Shown piece after piece: positions 35,650 through 43,958 of a stretch of DNA of 64,000 bases. The notes below the pieces were generated by a model that saw only the letters and a program-made list of their open reading frames with translations, was not told where the DNA came from and searched no databases. The stretch spans positions 1-64,000 of the forward strand of contig JAFGNT010000018.1 of NCBI GenBank assembly GCA_016926855.1, read 5' to 3'. Positions within the stretch are counted from its first letter, which is position 1, and the number at the start of each line of letters is the position of its first letter. Both the position numbers and the translations under genes were made by a program. This DNA comes from Methanomicrobiaceae archaeon. GTDB lineage: Archaea > Halobacteriota > Methanomicrobia > Methanomicrobiales > Methanomicrobiaceae.

Positions 35650-35703
35650 ACTATGACATTATGAGTGAAATTATTAAAAGAGTTAGTTTCTTTACATCAT
35701 AGT
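35650..35703. promoter_or_regulatory. modA upstream region with 7-bp inverted repeat
   Basis: ACTATGA (35650-35656) and TCATAGT (35697-35703) form a 7-bp inverted repeat separated by 40 bases, flanking TTTTAATAATTT on the minus strand, which may be the modA TATA box. This could be an operator pair, but the arms are short and chance is possible. Confidence 0.3.
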
Positions 35704-35727
35704 TAGATTTTTATTAAATATTTTTGA

Positions 35728-36801
35728 TTAACAAACCCCTTCCGGTTCCGCAAGGTGCACTGTCCAGGCATCGAATATTGCAAAAACGGTATCCCCCACG
35801 CAGAGTTTCAACTCATCAATGGTTTTTTGAAAGACCATTGCCGCAAGCGGAAAACCGCAATCGAGGCCGACACGAACCACCGGGCCTTTCGGGTTAAGAT
35901 CCGTCACCACCCCTTTCAGGACATTTTTCATCTCACCGCCTGTATCGGCCCGGGAGAGTCCTACATTCTCCGCACGCAGGCATACCGTGACGCTATCACC
36001 GGGGTCATGATCAGATTGAGCCTTTATCTCCTCTCCATTTACGTCAATATCCGCGATGCCGTCATGGTTGCGGACGACCACGCCGTCAAGGATATTGTCG
36101 ACACCGACAAACTGCGCCACCTGCTTGGTCACGGGACGGGCAAAGACTGTTGCCGTTTCTCCTTCAGCCACGAGTGATCCCTCGATGATGACGCCGACGC
36201 GGGTGGCGAGCTGCAACGCTTCTCCCCGGGAGTGGGTTACCTGGACGATTGTCAGTCCGTGTTTGCGGTGAAGATCGCGGAGTTCGCCGATGAACGTCTC
36301 CTTCGTGATAGGATCCAGCGCTGCGAGAGGTTCATCAAGGAGCAGGATATCGGGTTCGACTGCCAGTGCGCGGGCAATGGCTACCCGCTGCTGCTCCCCG
36401 CCGCTCATCGTCAGGGGGTGGCGGTCCTTCAGCCCCTCGATTCCGAAGGACGCCAGCAGCTCATGTACCCGGCGTGCGATCTCTCCGGGCGGAAGTTTTT
36501 TCATGCGGAGGCCGAATGCGATGTTATCGTACACAGTCATATGAGGAAAAAGCGAGTAGTCCTGGTAAACAAGCGCAACGTTTCTTTTTTCCGGGGACAT
36601 CGCTCCGGCATCTTTCCCCCGGATACGCACCGTTCCGGAATCGGATGCATGCAGGCCTGCAATAGCCTCGAGGATGACCGTTTTCCCGGCACCCGACGGC
36701 CCGAGGATGAAATAGTATTCCCCTTTCCCGACCTTCAGGCATACATCATGAAGGTGAAAATCACCGAGCTGAAGGCAGACGTTGTTAAACTCGATCATCA
36801 T
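35728..36801 (-). CDS. wtpC: tungstate/molybdate ABC transporter ATPase (Wtp-type)
   Basis: A 357-residue ABC ATPase with Walker A GPSGAGKT near residue 33, MVYQDYSLFPH-like Q-loop (VALVYQDYSLFPHMT), signature MSGGEQQRVAIARA, Walker B LLLDEPLAALD and H-loop QVTHSRGEA. The C-terminal TOBE-like domain ends FAIFDAWTVHLAEP. The start is ATG 36801 or 36798 after GGGGAG, overlapping the wtpB end; an upstream frame from 36858 is unlikely. It works with wtpB and wtpA. Confidence 0.93.
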   Translation of the reverse strand: MMIEFNNVCLQLGDFHLHDVCLKVGKGEYYFILGPSGAGKTVILEAIAGLHASDSGTVRIRGKDAGAMSPEKRNVALVYQDYSLFPHMTVYDNIAFGLRMKKLPPGEIARRVHELLASFGIEGLKDRHPLTMSGGEQQRVAIARALAVEPDILLLDEPLAALDPITKETFIGELRDLHRKHGLTIVQVTHSRGEALQLATRVGVIIEGSLVAEGETATVFARPVTKQVAQFVGVDNILDGVVVRNHDGIADIDVNGEEIKAQSDHDPGDSVTVCLRAENVGLSRADTGGEMKNVLKGVVTDLNPKGPVVRVGLDCGFPLAAMVFQKTIDELKLCVGDTVFAIFDAWTVHLAEPEGVC

Positions 36802-37597
36802 ATCTCCCCAGCGCCCGTGAAATAAGTCTGAGCATGATAAATGCAACAAAGCAGGCAAGAATCATCACGAATGCCACCGTACTGCTTTCTTTTAAACCCC
36901 CGGTCGTGAAACGGTAATAGATGAGGGTCGAAATGACCATCGGGTAGTAGGCAATCATGATGATTGCAGCGAATTCACCGATTGCACGCCCCCATGCCAG
37001 AATCGATCCGTTCATGATATGCCGTGAGCTCAGGGGCAGGACGATGCGAAGAACCGCGTGAAAACGGGATGCTCCGAGTGTCCTGGCGACGTTTTCGAGG
37101 TGAATCGGCACTTTTTCAATGCCTTCACGCACCGAATTGATGTAATAGGGGGACGAGACAAACAGCATTGCAATGACAATTCCCGGAAAAGCATCCTCGA
37201 AAATAAAACCAACCGCATCAAGCGGTGCGCCGATCAATCCGCGCTGCATAAACAGGATATAGACAAGAATCCCTGCGACCGTATGCGGCAGCATGACAGG
37301 AAGATCCACGAGACTTTCGACAACTCCCTTGCCGGCGAAGTTGGTTCGCGCGAGAATGTAGGCAAGTGGCGTCCCTATAAATATCAGAATGACAACGGCA
37401 AGCGCTCCGGCTCCCATCGTCGTGACGATGGAATCAATCACCCGGGTCTCGGTTGCAACACGGATAACATGGGGGATGTCGGCAAGTTCCCGCACCGTCA
37501 TATTCAGCAGGGCAAGGACGGTCAGCCCGACAATGAGGCTTCCGATGAGTGCAAACGATATCAGACACCGATCGGGAAGAGGACGTGTTCTGCGCAT
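36785..37597 (-). CDS. wtpB: tungstate/molybdate ABC transporter permease (Wtp-type)
   Basis: A 270-residue membrane permease with about six hydrophobic segments. The EAA-loop region reads VARTLGASRFHAVLRIVLPLSSRHIMNGSILAWGRAIGEFAA. It pairs with wtpC, which overlaps its 3' end by 17 bases, and with the wtpA lipoprotein 59 bases upstream. It is one of three oxyanion permeases in an 8-kb stretch. Confidence 0.92.
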   Translation of the reverse strand: MRRTRPLPDRCLISFALIGSLIVGLTVLALLNMTVRELADIPHVIRVATETRVIDSIVTTMGAGALAVVILIFIGTPLAYILARTNFAGKGVVESLVDLPVMLPHTVAGILVYILFMQRGLIGAPLDAVGFIFEDAFPGIVIAMLFVSSPYYINSVREGIEKVPIHLENVARTLGASRFHAVLRIVLPLSSRHIMNGSILAWGRAIGEFAAIIMIAYYPMVISTLIYYRFTTGGLKESSTVAFVMILACFVAFIMLRLISRALGRYDDRV

Positions 37598-37656
37598 AGG
37601 TGTGATATCCCGGACTATCCGTAGGTGACGGCAACGTATGAAGCTCTCGGAAAAAA

Positions 37657-38730
37657 TCAGGAGTGGAGGGTGACCAGTGAGGTCAGCATCGAAGGAACAC
37701 TGCCGTAGCCACCGGCAGGCACGATCGGTGGTTGTCCCTGCCCATTCATTATCTCCTGTCCGGGAGCCTCAATCAGCATTTTCACAAATGCAAGTCCGGC
37801 TTCGGGATGGTCGGCGTTTTTCGGGACGGTCACGCCATAGACAATCGGACTGCCCTTGTTCATGATAGTTGATCCCGCTTCACTTCCGACGCACTCAATC
37901 TGCACCAGGGCATAGGTCGATTCGTAGTCGACCGAGGAGAGATCGATTGCTTCGGGGAGTTCGATGAATTTCAGGTTGTTCTGGACCGCAACACTGCGAT
38001 ACTCCCATGCATAGTCCAGACCCCCGGACTCCACCATCTGCACGAGTTCAACACTCTTGGGCCTGATGGAGAGGGAACCGCTGGGTTCGGGTTCGGTCGC
38101 GTGGATGGTGTAGATACCGTCCGCTTCGGTTACGGTCAGGGCACTGTTCGCTCCGACGGTACGGTCGAATATCTGGTCGTCACCATAATGGAGTTCGGCA
38201 AGCTGTATCACCATTGGTGTCCGGTACCCGCAGGGATCAAGATTCGGGTCGGAAAACGCCCATTTGACATCCTCACGTGCCAAGATGTCATACCAGTTAT
38301 CGGCGGTGATCTCATCGGCATAGTTGCTCGCGTCCGTATACGTAAGAACCATCTGGTTCTTGGCAAACGTGACGTACCAGTCGGCATCATCCGGCACCAT
38401 CAGGTTTGGGATGAGCGAATAATCCGCAGAGGCGAGAACATCAGCGGATTTATCCAGTTCGGTGATATCCTTCACCACTTTCGTGCTGCCACCGGGAACG
38501 AGCTGAACCTCGACATTCGGATATTCTGCCTCAAATGCCGCCTTCATCTCTTCAAACGGGGCGGTGAGGCTCCCTGCGTGAAAGACGGTGAGTGCGAACT
38601 CTTCGGGAGCGGCAGTCGGTACGGGTGTTTCAGTGCCGCTCTGCGCGGGCTCGGTTGTTGTACACCCGCAGACGAAAAACACGGCACACACCATCATAAT
38701 AACTATTGTAAGCTGTATTGAGCTTCTCAT
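37657..38730 (-). CDS. wtpA: tungstate/molybdate-binding lipoprotein (WtpA)
   Basis: A 357-residue binding protein with a lipoprotein signal (VCAVFFVCGCTTT), a Thr/Pro-rich linker, then LTVFHAGSLTAPFEEMKAAF, VQLVPGGSTKVVKDITEL, DVLASADYSLIPNLM and SDPNLDPCGYRTPMVIQLA, hallmarks of the archaeal WtpA/ModA group. These proteins bind WO4 and MoO4 with very high affinity in an octahedral site. A TATA-like TTATATTG lies about 30 bases upstream, so wtpABC has its own promoter. Confidence 0.95.
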   Translation of the reverse strand: MRSSIQLTIVIMMVCAVFFVCGCTTTEPAQSGTETPVPTAAPEEFALTVFHAGSLTAPFEEMKAAFEAEYPNVEVQLVPGGSTKVVKDITELDKSADVLASADYSLIPNLMVPDDADWYVTFAKNQMVLTYTDASNYADEITADNWYDILAREDVKWAFSDPNLDPCGYRTPMVIQLAELHYGDDQIFDRTVGANSALTVTEADGIYTIHATEPEPSGSLSIRPKSVELVQMVESGGLDYAWEYRSVAVQNNLKFIELPEAIDLSSVDYESTYALVQIECVGSEAGSTIMNKGSPIVYGVTVPKNADHPEAGLAFVKMLIEAPGQEIMNGQGQPPIVPAGGYGSVPSMLTSLVTLHS

Positions 38731-38811
38731 GCACAGAATTAACAGGCTGAAACAATATAAGATTTTGTTTTCAGAGCTGAGTTAAGCAGGTTTAGTATAC
38801 TTTATTATCAT

Positions 38812-39955
38812 TCATCCCGTGTCCTCCATGACATGCACCGCGCTTGCCTTAAAAGAAATCCTGACTACATCACCTTCGTGAAGATCAAGATCCTCGACGG
38901 ACTTCCAGGTCAGCGTCACCATCAGGGTGATCCCGGCATCGACCATGATCTCATTGACGGGTCCGGCCGCGATGATTTTACTGATGGTGCCCTCAAGCAC
39001 ATTCAGCGCACTTATCCGTTTCGCATGCGACAGGTGAAGGGTGATATCCTCGGGCCGGATACATCCGCAGGCACGGACACCCGCAGGAAGATCCGTGACG
39101 GCGTGAATGACGGTTTTCCCAACAGTGATCGTTGCGATCCCCTTTTCCGTAGCACTGATGAATCCTTCCAAAACATTGCCTATGCCGATGAAACGGGCAA
39201 CTTCCTTGTTTTTCGGTGTGGAAAAGACATCGCGGGGAGTTCCCGTCTGGGAAAACGTACCGTGCATCATGACCCCGATCCGATTTGCAAGTCGTTGTCC
39301 CTGAAGCATATCATGGGTGGACATGATCACCGTAATTCCCGATTCACGGTTGTACCGCAGGATCAGTTCTTCAATCGCCTCTGTTGCGACCGGATCAAGA
39401 TTTGCCGTCGGTTCGTCGAGCAGCAGAATCGCAGGTTCGGTTACCATCGCACGCGCGAGGGCGACCCATCTTCAATTAATATATATGACGAATAACCTCC
39501 GTTACCATCGCACGCGCGAGGGCGACCCGCTGCATCTCTCCGCCGGACAAGGTACGTGCCTTCCGGTTCCCGAATCCCTCCATGCCGATGACGTCAAGTG
39601 CGTTATCAATCTGTTCACGGATAATCCGGCGATCGAATCCGCGATATCGCAATCCGGTCGCGATGTTGTCGCTCACGCTTGAATTAAAGACCACGGGTTT
39701 CTGAAAAACCATCGCCATCATCCGCTGTAATTCCATCCTCCGGTTTTTTTCCCGGTGGATATCCATGCCGTCGAAGAGGATCTGTCCTGCCGTCGGTTCG
39801 TCAAGAAGGTTGATCAGGCGGAGCAGAGTCGACTTGCCCTGCCCCGAAGGCCCGATAATAGTGAAGATCTCCCCGTCATTGATGGTGGCATTCACATCCC
39901 TGAGTACCTCTTTTCTCCCAAAACTCTTGCAAATTCCACGAATTTCAATCATCAT
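38812..39955 (-). pseudogene. tupC: tungstate ABC transporter ATPase (Tup-type), split by a 61-bp duplication-insertion
   Basis: Two frames make one ATPase. The N-part (39955-39476) has Walker A GPSGQGKST, Q-loop MVFQKPVVF and signature LSGGEMQRVALARAMV, then six extra residues and a stop. The C-part (39447-38812, first ATG inside the second repeat copy) has Walker B LLLDEPTANLD, H-loop MSTHD and a TOBE-like domain. Removing 61 bases (one 28-bp repeat copy plus the 33-bp spacer) restores a continuous protein of about 360 residues. The ATPase is non-functional unless the two halves associate. A recent mutation, population variant or assembly error are possible explanations. Confidence 0.88.
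39440..39528. repeat. 28-bp direct repeat flanking a 33-bp AT-rich spacer inside tupC
   Basis: Copies at 39440-39467 and 39501-39528 are identical over 28 bases and encode the ALARAMVT part of the ABC signature region. The spacer 39468-39500 is AT-rich, unlike its surroundings. On the minus strand it contains GGAGGT followed by TATATATTAATT. The unit of 61 bases is not a multiple of three, so it shifts the frame. Confidence 0.95.
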
Positions 39956-39957
39956 CC

Positions 39958-40680
39958 TCACCGCTGCTGCACCTGCGTCATCAGGGTATTGATCACCAGT
40001 GCGATGAGCAGCAGGATCAGCCCGAGAGCAATGGACAATCCGATATTCCCCTTGCCGGTCTCCAGTGTAATCGCCGTCGTCAGCGTCCGTGTCGATCCCC
40101 AGAACGAGGTCGCGTCAATGTTGCCGCCGATGATGATGGCGGCCCCGACCTCCGAGATGGCCCGTCCGAACGCCATCGCTATGGCGGCAAATATTGCAAA
40201 GCGTGCTTCTTTTATTACCGAGAGAAGAAACTGCAGGCGGTTTGCACCGAGTGAAATTACGGTATCGGTAATTGTCCGGTCAATACCCGAAAGGGCCGAG
40301 ATTGTCAGCCCGGTGATGATGGGAAGCACCAGAATCGTCTGACCGATGATCATCCCCCAGGGGGAGAAGAGAAAACCGAGAAATCCGAACGGTCCTATGC
40401 GCCTGATAAAAAGAAACACGAGCAGGCCTATCACAACGGTCGGAAAAGCATAGAGCGTCTGAATCAGATTAATAAAGAGTTTTTTCCCCGGAAATTCCCG
40501 GAACGTTATGAACGAGCCGACGGGAAGAGCTATCACCGTACCGAGGATTGTCGCGCTGAAGGTAATGACAAGGCTGAGTCCCGTGATTTTCAGCACTTCG
40601 GGATCCAGGGTTATCATCAGATGAAGCGCCTGCATTATGCCGTCTGCAATCGGATACAGCCCTTCAAGAATCCCCGTCAT
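39958..40680 (-). CDS. tupB: tungstate ABC transporter permease
   Basis: A 240-residue TupB-type permease with five to six hydrophobic segments. Typical blocks are ITGLSLVITFSATILGTVIALPVG near residue 32, VISLGANRLQFLLSVIKEARFAI and AFGRAISEVGAAIIIGGNID. It forms the membrane channel of the tungstate-selective Tup importer with tupA (74 bases upstream) and the split tupC, whose start overlaps or abuts its stop. Confidence 0.93.
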   Translation of the reverse strand: MTGILEGLYPIADGIMQALHLMITLDPEVLKITGLSLVITFSATILGTVIALPVGSFITFREFPGKKLFINLIQTLYAFPTVVIGLLVFLFIRRIGPFGFLGFLFSPWGMIIGQTILVLPIITGLTISALSGIDRTITDTVISLGANRLQFLLSVIKEARFAIFAAIAMAFGRAISEVGAAIIIGGNIDATSFWGSTRTLTTAITLETGKGNIGLSIALGLILLLIALVINTLMTQVQQR

Positions 40681-40754
40681 GGTTACACATCATAGCTTTT
40701 ACCGGTCATTCATATATAAAAAGAGGCGGACGTGGGGGATCAGTCCATCACTGA

Positions 40755-41711
40755 TCAGGAGATGGGTGTTTCGCATTCTTCCTGCGTCACACCGATCTTT
40801 TCCCATGCACCGAGTGACGGGAAGAAGAGCGGCCTCCCGAATTCCGCGACGCGGAAGGTGCCGATCTTATCCTGCGTCTCTTCCGCAATAAGATAGTTGA
40901 TCCATTCCTTGGCAAGCGTACTGTTCACTTCCGGATACGTTGCCGGGTTGATCTGCATTGCGCTGTAGATGTTCAGCAGGATATCTCCCTCCTCGACGAC
41001 GATCACCAGACTGATGTCCCCCTGATACGCAAGGAACGTCCCGATGTCGCTGAGAGTATATGCCTCTTTTTCGTTTGCAAGTGTCAGCGTGGCGCCCATA
41101 CCGCTGCCTGCCTCGATGTACCAGTCGCCTGACGCTTTTACCTCGTCATAGGTATACCCTGCACTTGTCCAGATGGCCTTCTCTTTAGCATGGGTACCTG
41201 ATTCATCGCCGCGGGAGACGAACTTCACCGCGGGATCGGTCTGCCCTCTCTCCATGATCGTCGTAAAGGCATCCTCCGGGCTCAGGCCGGAGATGGCGGC
41301 AGGATCGGATTCAGGACCGACAATGACAAAGTAATTGTACGCAATGACCCGGCGGTTAACACCGAAGCCGTTTTCGATGAAGAGATCTTCGCGAACGCGG
41401 TCGTGCACCATCATGACGTCCACGTCGCCCGCTTCGCCGTATTCAAGCGCTTTGCCGGTTCCTGCAGAGATAATTTTTACTTCTGCATTATACTGGCCCT
41501 CAAAATCTGTCTTGAGGTAATCCAGAAGCCCCGTATCATACAGGCTCGTTGTCGTCGCAATATGCAGTTCCTGTTTGGGGCCGGGCGCTGCGGTTGGTGC
41601 GGGCGTCGGCGTTGCCGCCGGTGCCTGGTCGGTACATCCGGTCATGAATACTGCGCCGATGAGCAGCAGCATGATAAACGAAAAAAGAATCAAACGTAAT
41701 TTCCTGTTCAT
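40755..41711 (-). CDS. tupA: tungstate-binding lipoprotein
   Basis: A 318-residue binding protein with a lipoprotein signal (LLLIGAVFMTGC), a Pro/Ala/Thr linker and the TupA hallmark ATTTSLYDTGLLDYL near residue 54. ISAGTGKALEYGEAGDVDVMMVHDR, YNYFVIVGPESDP and FVSRGDESGTHAKEKAIW follow. TupA proteins prefer tungstate over molybdate strongly. It is upstream of tupB and tupC and downstream of the MoSto-like gene. A perfect 16-bp palindrome and a TATA-like TTATACATA lie in the 85 bases before it. Confidence 0.95.
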   Translation of the reverse strand: MNRKLRLILFSFIMLLLIGAVFMTGCTDQAPAATPTPAPTAAPGPKQELHIATTTSLYDTGLLDYLKTDFEGQYNAEVKIISAGTGKALEYGEAGDVDVMMVHDRVREDLFIENGFGVNRRVIAYNYFVIVGPESDPAAISGLSPEDAFTTIMERGQTDPAVKFVSRGDESGTHAKEKAIWTSAGYTYDEVKASGDWYIEAGSGMGATLTLANEKEAYTLSDIGTFLAYQGDISLVIVVEEGDILLNIYSAMQINPATYPEVNSTLAKEWINYLIAEETQDKIGTFRVAEFGRPLFFPSLGAWEKIGVTQEECETPIS

Positions 41712-41764
41712 GAAAATTGTTGAAGTTGTGATGATATGTATAATGTTTTGTTTTGTGACAATGT

Positions 41765-41780
41765 TAAACCAATTGGTTTA
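41765..41780. promoter_or_regulatory. perfect 16-bp palindrome upstream of tupA
   Basis: TAAACCAATTGGTTTA is a perfect 16-bp palindrome, 54 bases before the tupA ATG and just upstream of the TATA-like element. It lies in the intergenic region between the MoSto-like gene and tupA. Size and position fit an operator for a dimeric regulator. The sequence GTTAAGCAGGTTTA at 38781-38794, upstream of wtpA, shares the arms but with a shorter spacing. Confidence 0.55.
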
Positions 41781-41796
41781 CCTTTGCACCGCCATA

Positions 41797-42603
41797 TCAG
41801 GCACGAATCACGGTACCGACCTTCTCTCCCGCAAGCGCCCGGGAGAGAGTCCCGGGGACATGGCCGTTGATGATGTGCACCTCGTGAACACTCCGGGCGT
41901 GCAGAAGGAGTTCAACCACCTTATTCTCAAGCACCATGTCCTCCATGTCCATCGCGAGCAGCTCTCCGGCGGTAATTTCGGGTATCAATTCCGCACCGGG
42001 ATTCTCGAATGGGTTTTCGGTAAAGAGGCCGTCGACGTTTTTAAGGAGGAAACAGTTCTTTGCTCCGAGCACTTCGGCGGCAAGAAATGCACCCGTATCG
42101 GTACGATGCGGCGGAATCATCCCGACTTCTGGGGGGTACTCGTACAGGCCGTACGGTGGCGTGCCGTGTGTGACCGGCAGGAGCCCCATCTTCAGAAGAT
42201 ACGGCACTTCAAGCAGATCCGCCGTATGAATCCGCATGCCGTTGTACTGAGAGAGCAGAACTGCCATCATGATCGCGTTCTGTTCGCTGATTTTCCCCGC
42301 AAGTTCGGCGAGAACCCCCGTCGGCATATCAAGATCGAGACCGATATCAAGAATGTGCCGAACCCGGACCCCACCCCCGGTAATGACCAGCATCTGGTTG
42401 GTCGCCGAGAGCCTCCCGATCTCTTCGGACAGCGGTTTGACAACCGGTGCACCGTAGTCGATGATCCCGTGCCCGCCAATCTTTACAATATTGAGCTCCG
42501 GTGCGATCCGGAGCGGATGTCGTCCCTCGTACCTCGCGAGCAGGCCTTTCCGGACCAGGGATTCCCCTTTGAGTTTCGATTCCATGTCATGCCGGTGAAC
42601 CAT
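41797..42603 (-). CDS. molybdenum/tungsten storage protein (MoSto) homologue
   Basis: A 268-residue amino-acid-kinase-fold protein closely patterned on the Azotobacter molybdenum storage protein subunits MosA and MosB. Blocks in order are LRIAPELNIVKIGGHGIIDYG, LVITGGGVRVRHILDIGLDL, PTGVLAELAGKISEQNA, GTPPYGLYEYPP, GMIPPHRTDTGAFLAAE, LLKNVDGLFTENPF and the C-terminal VHIINGHVPGTLSRALAGEKVGTVI. UMP kinase and MfnE belong to the same superfamily, but the IPPHRTDTGAFL and NGxVPG blocks are MoSto-like. MoSto packs polyoxomolybdate or tungstate in an ATP-dependent cage. It is the first gene of the Mo/W import run, which strengthens the call. Confidence 0.85.
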   Translation of the reverse strand: MVHRHDMESKLKGESLVRKGLLARYEGRHPLRIAPELNIVKIGGHGIIDYGAPVVKPLSEEIGRLSATNQMLVITGGGVRVRHILDIGLDLDMPTGVLAELAGKISEQNAIMMAVLLSQYNGMRIHTADLLEVPYLLKMGLLPVTHGTPPYGLYEYPPEVGMIPPHRTDTGAFLAAEVLGAKNCFLLKNVDGLFTENPFENPGAELIPEITAGELLAMDMEDMVLENKVVELLLHARSVHEVHIINGHVPGTLSRALAGEKVGTVIRA

Positions 42604-42704
42604 AATGCACCACTTTTCATGTACGTATCGGGATTGTTAAAGAAATAGTCATCTGAATACCTGCGTGAACAACCTTATACACCTCGGGAATAAACGCTCT
42701 TTCC

Positions 42705-43958
42705 ATGTGGAAGGCGCTGGACATTGAGGAATGGGTCGTGGGCCGCCGTTCGGGCATTGAGGCGGTGAAAAGCCGGGTGCAGGAGATCATCGAACAGGTC
42801 CGCCGCGACGGTGATCAGGCCCTTGTTGAACTTACAAAGCAGTTCGACGGTATCGATCCGGGTGACCTCAGGGTTCCGGAAGAGGAAATTGAACAGGCAT
42901 ACGAAGTCACGGACGTACGCGTTGCAGAAAACATCATCGAGGCCGGGGCGCGGATCAGCCGGTTTCATGAGCTATCGAAGCCACGGGGCATGTGGCTTGA
43001 AGAGACCGAACCCGGCATCGTGCTCGGCGTGAAGACCACCCCGCTCGCCCGAATCGGATGTTATGTTCCCGGCGGAAGAGCTGCTTACTCGTCCACAGCG
43101 CTGATGACCGCCGTCCCGGCTAAAGTGGCGGGCGTCCGGCAAATTTGCTGCTGCACACCTCCCCCCGTCAATCCGCTCACCCTGCTCGCTCTCGATGTCG
43201 CAGGCGTGGACGAAATCTACCGGGTCGGCGGAGCGCAGGCAATCGCCGCGATGGCACTCGGAACCGGGACGATCGATCCTGTCCAGAAGATCGTGGGCCC
43301 CGGAAATGTCTACGTAACGGCGGCAAAGATGCTGCTTCGTGACTATGCAGAGATCGACTTCCCCGCCGGCCCTTCGGAGATCGGCATCCTCGCCGATGAA
43401 ACCGCGAATCCCACCTTCATCGCCGCCGATATCCTCGCACAGGCGGAACACGACCCGGATGCCGCGTGTATTCTCGTAACAACGAATGCCGCACTCGCGG
43501 ACCGGGTAGGTGTCGAAGTTGCCCGCCTGCTTGCCGAAACACCCAGAAAAGAGATTGTCAAAACAGCGCTTGAAAATTCGGGGTTCGTAGTGACGACCGA
43601 TATCGACAGCGCCGTGCTCGTGATGGACCTGGTTGCACCCGAACACCTCTCCCTTCAGGTCGCCGATCCGCTCTCCGTCCTCAACGCCGTCCAGAACGCC
43701 GGATCGATCTTTGTCGGCCCCTATACTGCAGTGGCCTGCGGAGACTACGCTTCCGGGACAAACCATGTACTTCCCACCGCAGGCTATGCACGGGTGTACT
43801 CGGGGCTTGACGTGGGGCACTTCTGCAAGCGATCCACCGTACAGATGATTTCACGTGAAGGCCTTTGTGCTATCGGGGATATCGTCGACACGGTTGCCAC
43901 GGCGGAGGGGCTCCATGCCCATGCCAGATCCGTCCGGATCCGCCGCGAAACTGATTGA
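42705..43958 (+). CDS. hisD: histidinol dehydrogenase
   Basis: A 417-residue HisD. Conserved blocks are CYVPGGRAAYSSTALMTAVPAKVAGV near residue 116, VGGAQAIAAMALGTGTI, VGPGNVYVTAAK, GPSEIGILAD, ILAQAEHDPDA and the zinc/catalytic EHLSLQV. It catalyses the last two steps of histidine synthesis. It is transcribed away from the MoSto-like gene; a TATA-like TTATACACC lies about 25 bases before the ATG. Confidence 0.97.
   Translation: MWKALDIEEWVVGRRSGIEAVKSRVQEIIEQVRRDGDQALVELTKQFDGIDPGDLRVPEEEIEQAYEVTDVRVAENIIEAGARISRFHELSKPRGMWLEETEPGIVLGVKTTPLARIGCYVPGGRAAYSSTALMTAVPAKVAGVRQICCCTPPPVNPLTLLALDVAGVDEIYRVGGAQAIAAMALGTGTIDPVQKIVGPGNVYVTAAKMLLRDYAEIDFPAGPSEIGILADETANPTFIAADILAQAEHDPDAACILVTTNAALADRVGVEVARLLAETPRKEIVKTALENSGFVVTTDIDSAVLVMDLVAPEHLSLQVADPLSVLNAVQNAGSIFVGPYTAVACGDYASGTNHVLPTAGYARVYSGLDVGHFCKRSTVQMISREGLCAIGDIVDTVATAEGLHAHARSVRIRRETD

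Noticed and set aside
35650-35703. Operator pair upstream of modA (ACTATGA/TCATAGT)
   Set aside because: Arms of 7 bases 40 bases apart may arise by chance; listed only as a low-confidence site and not as a finding.
39440-39528. CRISPR-like repeat or insertion-sequence footprint
   Set aside because: There are only two repeat copies, both part of tupC coding sequence, with no transposase, no terminal inverted repeats in the spacer and no cas genes in the window.
41575-42648. 357-residue plus-strand frame
   Set aside because: It runs antisense to the tupA 5' end and the MoSto-like gene and crosses their intergenic region; no motif is seen.
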